Shown here: in pieces, positions 6,580 to 7,085 of the stretch
Layout: every line of letters starts with the position of its first letter
Position numbering within the stretch: position 1 is the stretch's first letter
Assembly (NCBI GenBank): GCA_032229885.1
Contig: JAVYAJ010000241.1
Span: forward strand, 1 to 7,085
DNA length: 7,085 nt
Direction of reading: 5' to 3'
Source: Anammoximicrobium sp032229885
GTDB taxonomy: Bacteria > Planctomycetota > Planctomycetia > Pirellulales > Pirellulaceae
Program-made: the position numbers and the translations under genes
The notes under the pieces: model-generated
Seen by the model: the letters and a program-made list of their open reading frames with translations, nothing else
Databases searched by the model: none
Told to the model about the DNA's origin: nothing

Positions 6580-6618
6580 CTGCGCCGACCGGTGCAGCGC
6601 CATCTGCGTCGGGCGCAG
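6580..6618. other. Long imperfect inverted repeat
   Basis: CTGCGCCGAC (6580-6589) pairs with GTCGGGCGCAG (6608-6618), ten pairs with one bulged G and an 18-nt loop. It follows nine bases after the interleaved repeats and is itself followed by GCGCGAAGCGC and a run of seven A (6636-6642). No T-tract follows on the plus strand, so it is not called a terminator. With the neighbouring repeats it makes 6531-6635 a strongly structured segment. Confidence 0.4.
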
Positions 6619-6664
6619 TCTCCGCGCGAAGCGCCAAAAAAACCGATTTAATTTTGGTTTCTAC

Positions 6665-6693
6665 TCGCCAAGCGGGGTGACACTCACTAGAAT
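6665..6693 (+). promoter_or_regulatory. Candidate sigma70-type promoter upstream of the 34-codon ORF
   Basis: TCGCCA (6665-6670, 4 of 6 to consensus) and TAGAAT (6688-6693, 5 of 6) are separated by 17 bp. They lie just after an AT-rich patch (6636-6662) that could act as an upstream element. The start would be near 6700, leaving a leader of about 230 nt before the ATG at 6931. That leader contains small hairpins (TGGCC 6715-6719 with GGCCA 6727-6731; GCCTA 6746-6750 with TAGGC 6754-6758) and the triple repeat. Confidence 0.4.
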
Positions 6694-6770
6694 AGCACCC
6701 GACGTTGTGGCCCCTGGCCCTCGGTCGGCCAGCACATCGCGACTGGCCTACGCTAGGCTGGAGACGCCTC

Positions 6771-6815
6771 GACACGTGCGATGCGGACACGTGCGATGCG
6801 GACACGTGCGATGCA
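6771..6815. repeat. Three tandem 15-bp repeats with CACGTG cores
   Basis: The unit GACACGTGCGATGCG occurs at 6771-6785 and 6786-6800, and at 6801-6815 with only its last base changed. Each unit carries the palindrome CACGTG, so three identical palindromes sit 15 bp apart. The unit length is a multiple of three and all frames stay open, but no convincing protein spans it. Iteron-like protein-binding sites or simple slippage are the main possibilities. Confidence 0.75.
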
Positions 6816-6930
6816 AGCACGACCGGTGCTGAGACGGTCGAGACTGACGACACGCCAGCGAGCCGAGAATGTGTGCGGGGTCGCGTTTCCAGGCGACTGT
6901 CTCGTTGCAACCAGTAGAGGAGTACGAGCG

Positions 6931-7035
6931 ATGTTGAGAACAGCGTGGAACGGCTCGGTGCCCAGTACCGTCCTCAAGGCTGCTGTCTTGTGTGTTGGTT
7001 CTCCGGGAACTGGAATTCTTGCCGTCTGGCGTTAG
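6931..7035 (+). CDS. Possible 34-residue small protein or start of a frameshifted exported protein
   Basis: The ATG at 6931 is preceded by GAGGAG (6917-6922) with an ideal 8-nt spacer. The product is short, with Arg and Lys near the start and a moderately hydrophobic stretch (VLKAAVLCVG, then TGILAVW), like a signal peptide or small membrane peptide. It ends at TAG 7033-7035. The frame two bases further on is open from 7014 to the end of the window and would continue with LALASREGHPAG, which looks like a signal-peptidase region. The ORF may thus be the beginning of a larger exported protein broken by a frameshift. I do not recognise a family. Confidence 0.42.
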   Translation: MLRTAWNGSVPSTVLKAAVLCVGSPGTGILAVWR

Positions 7036-7065
7036 CGAGTCGTGAGGGGCATCCTGCCGGAAGCG

Positions 7066-7084
7066 TCGCGGCATCGTGCCGCGA
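7066..7084. terminator. Perfect hairpin after the small ORF, at the window edge
   Basis: TCGCGGCA (7066-7073) pairs exactly with TGCCGCGA (7077-7084) across a TCG loop. It lies 30 bp after the TAG of the 34-codon ORF. Any T-tract would lie beyond the window, so its use as an intrinsic terminator cannot be judged; it could equally be a repeat palindrome. Confidence 0.3.
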
Positions 7085-7085
7085 A

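Noticed and set aside
6636..6661. Minus-strand intrinsic terminator, AAACC/GGTTT stem with following T-run
   Set aside because: The stem is only five mostly A-T pairs with an 11-nt loop, and no gene ends there on that strand.
6771..6815. CRISPR array
   Set aside because: The repeats are 15 bp and directly adjacent with no spacers, and no cas gene is present.
6329..6832. 167-codon plus-strand frame in the same region
   Set aside because: No Shine-Dalgarno, Arg-rich and low-complexity, and it overlaps structured DNA.
6308..6910. 200-codon minus-strand frame across the non-coding tail
   Set aside because: Arg/Ser-rich translation with no domain. It runs over the lipoprotein promoter, the inverted repeats and the triple repeat, so it is probably open by base composition only.

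Overview
The window is GC-rich bacterial DNA dominated by a co-directional cytochrome c maturation (System I, Ccm) cluster in the order ccmF - ccmA - ccmB - ccmC - ccmD, followed by a membrane-anchored protein with a carboxypeptidase-regulatory-like domain. A convergent lipoprotein gene and a mostly non-coding tail come next. The style suggests a planctomycete (Pirellulales-like). The grounds are very GC-rich sequence with Arg-rich protein tails, a short CcmD with an RLxRRQxxL tail, a proline- and serine-rich lipoprotein of unknown function, and palindromic repeats between and at the edges of genes. This assignment is an inference; no rRNA or other marker gene is present.

Layout: 1-98 is a palindrome-rich repeat that abuts, and contributes the first codons of, a ccmF reading frame (69-2072). 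That frame lacks the usual N-terminal membrane helices. ccmA (2116-2826), ccmB (2849-3514) and ccmC (3519-4169) are tightly packed, each with a plausible ribosome binding site, and look intact. A 115-bp spacer holding a short tandem repeat precedes ccmD (4285-4449). The regulatory-domain protein (4456-5532) starts 6 bp after ccmD, and its last codons lie in another palindrome cluster. The minus-strand lipoprotein gene (5575-6237) converges on the operon and has a good sigma70-type promoter about 180 bp upstream of its start. From 6238 to 7085 there is no confident long gene. This stretch holds the lipoprotein leader, strong inverted repeats including two interleaved ones, an AT-rich patch with a plus-strand promoter candidate, a triple 15-bp repeat with CACGTG cores, and a 34-codon ORF with a strong Shine-Dalgarno followed by a hairpin.

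How the genes work together: CcmA (ATPase) and CcmB (membrane subunit), with CcmC (WWD haem-handling protein) and CcmD (small helper), load haem onto CcmE and release it. CcmF, with CcmH, is the haem lyase that attaches haem to apocytochromes outside the cytoplasmic membrane. ccmE, ccmG and ccmH are not in the window. The most notable points are the apparent loss or separation of the CcmF N-terminus at a repeat, the unexplained regulatory-domain protein in the Ccm operon, and the structured 6.5-6.9 kb region.
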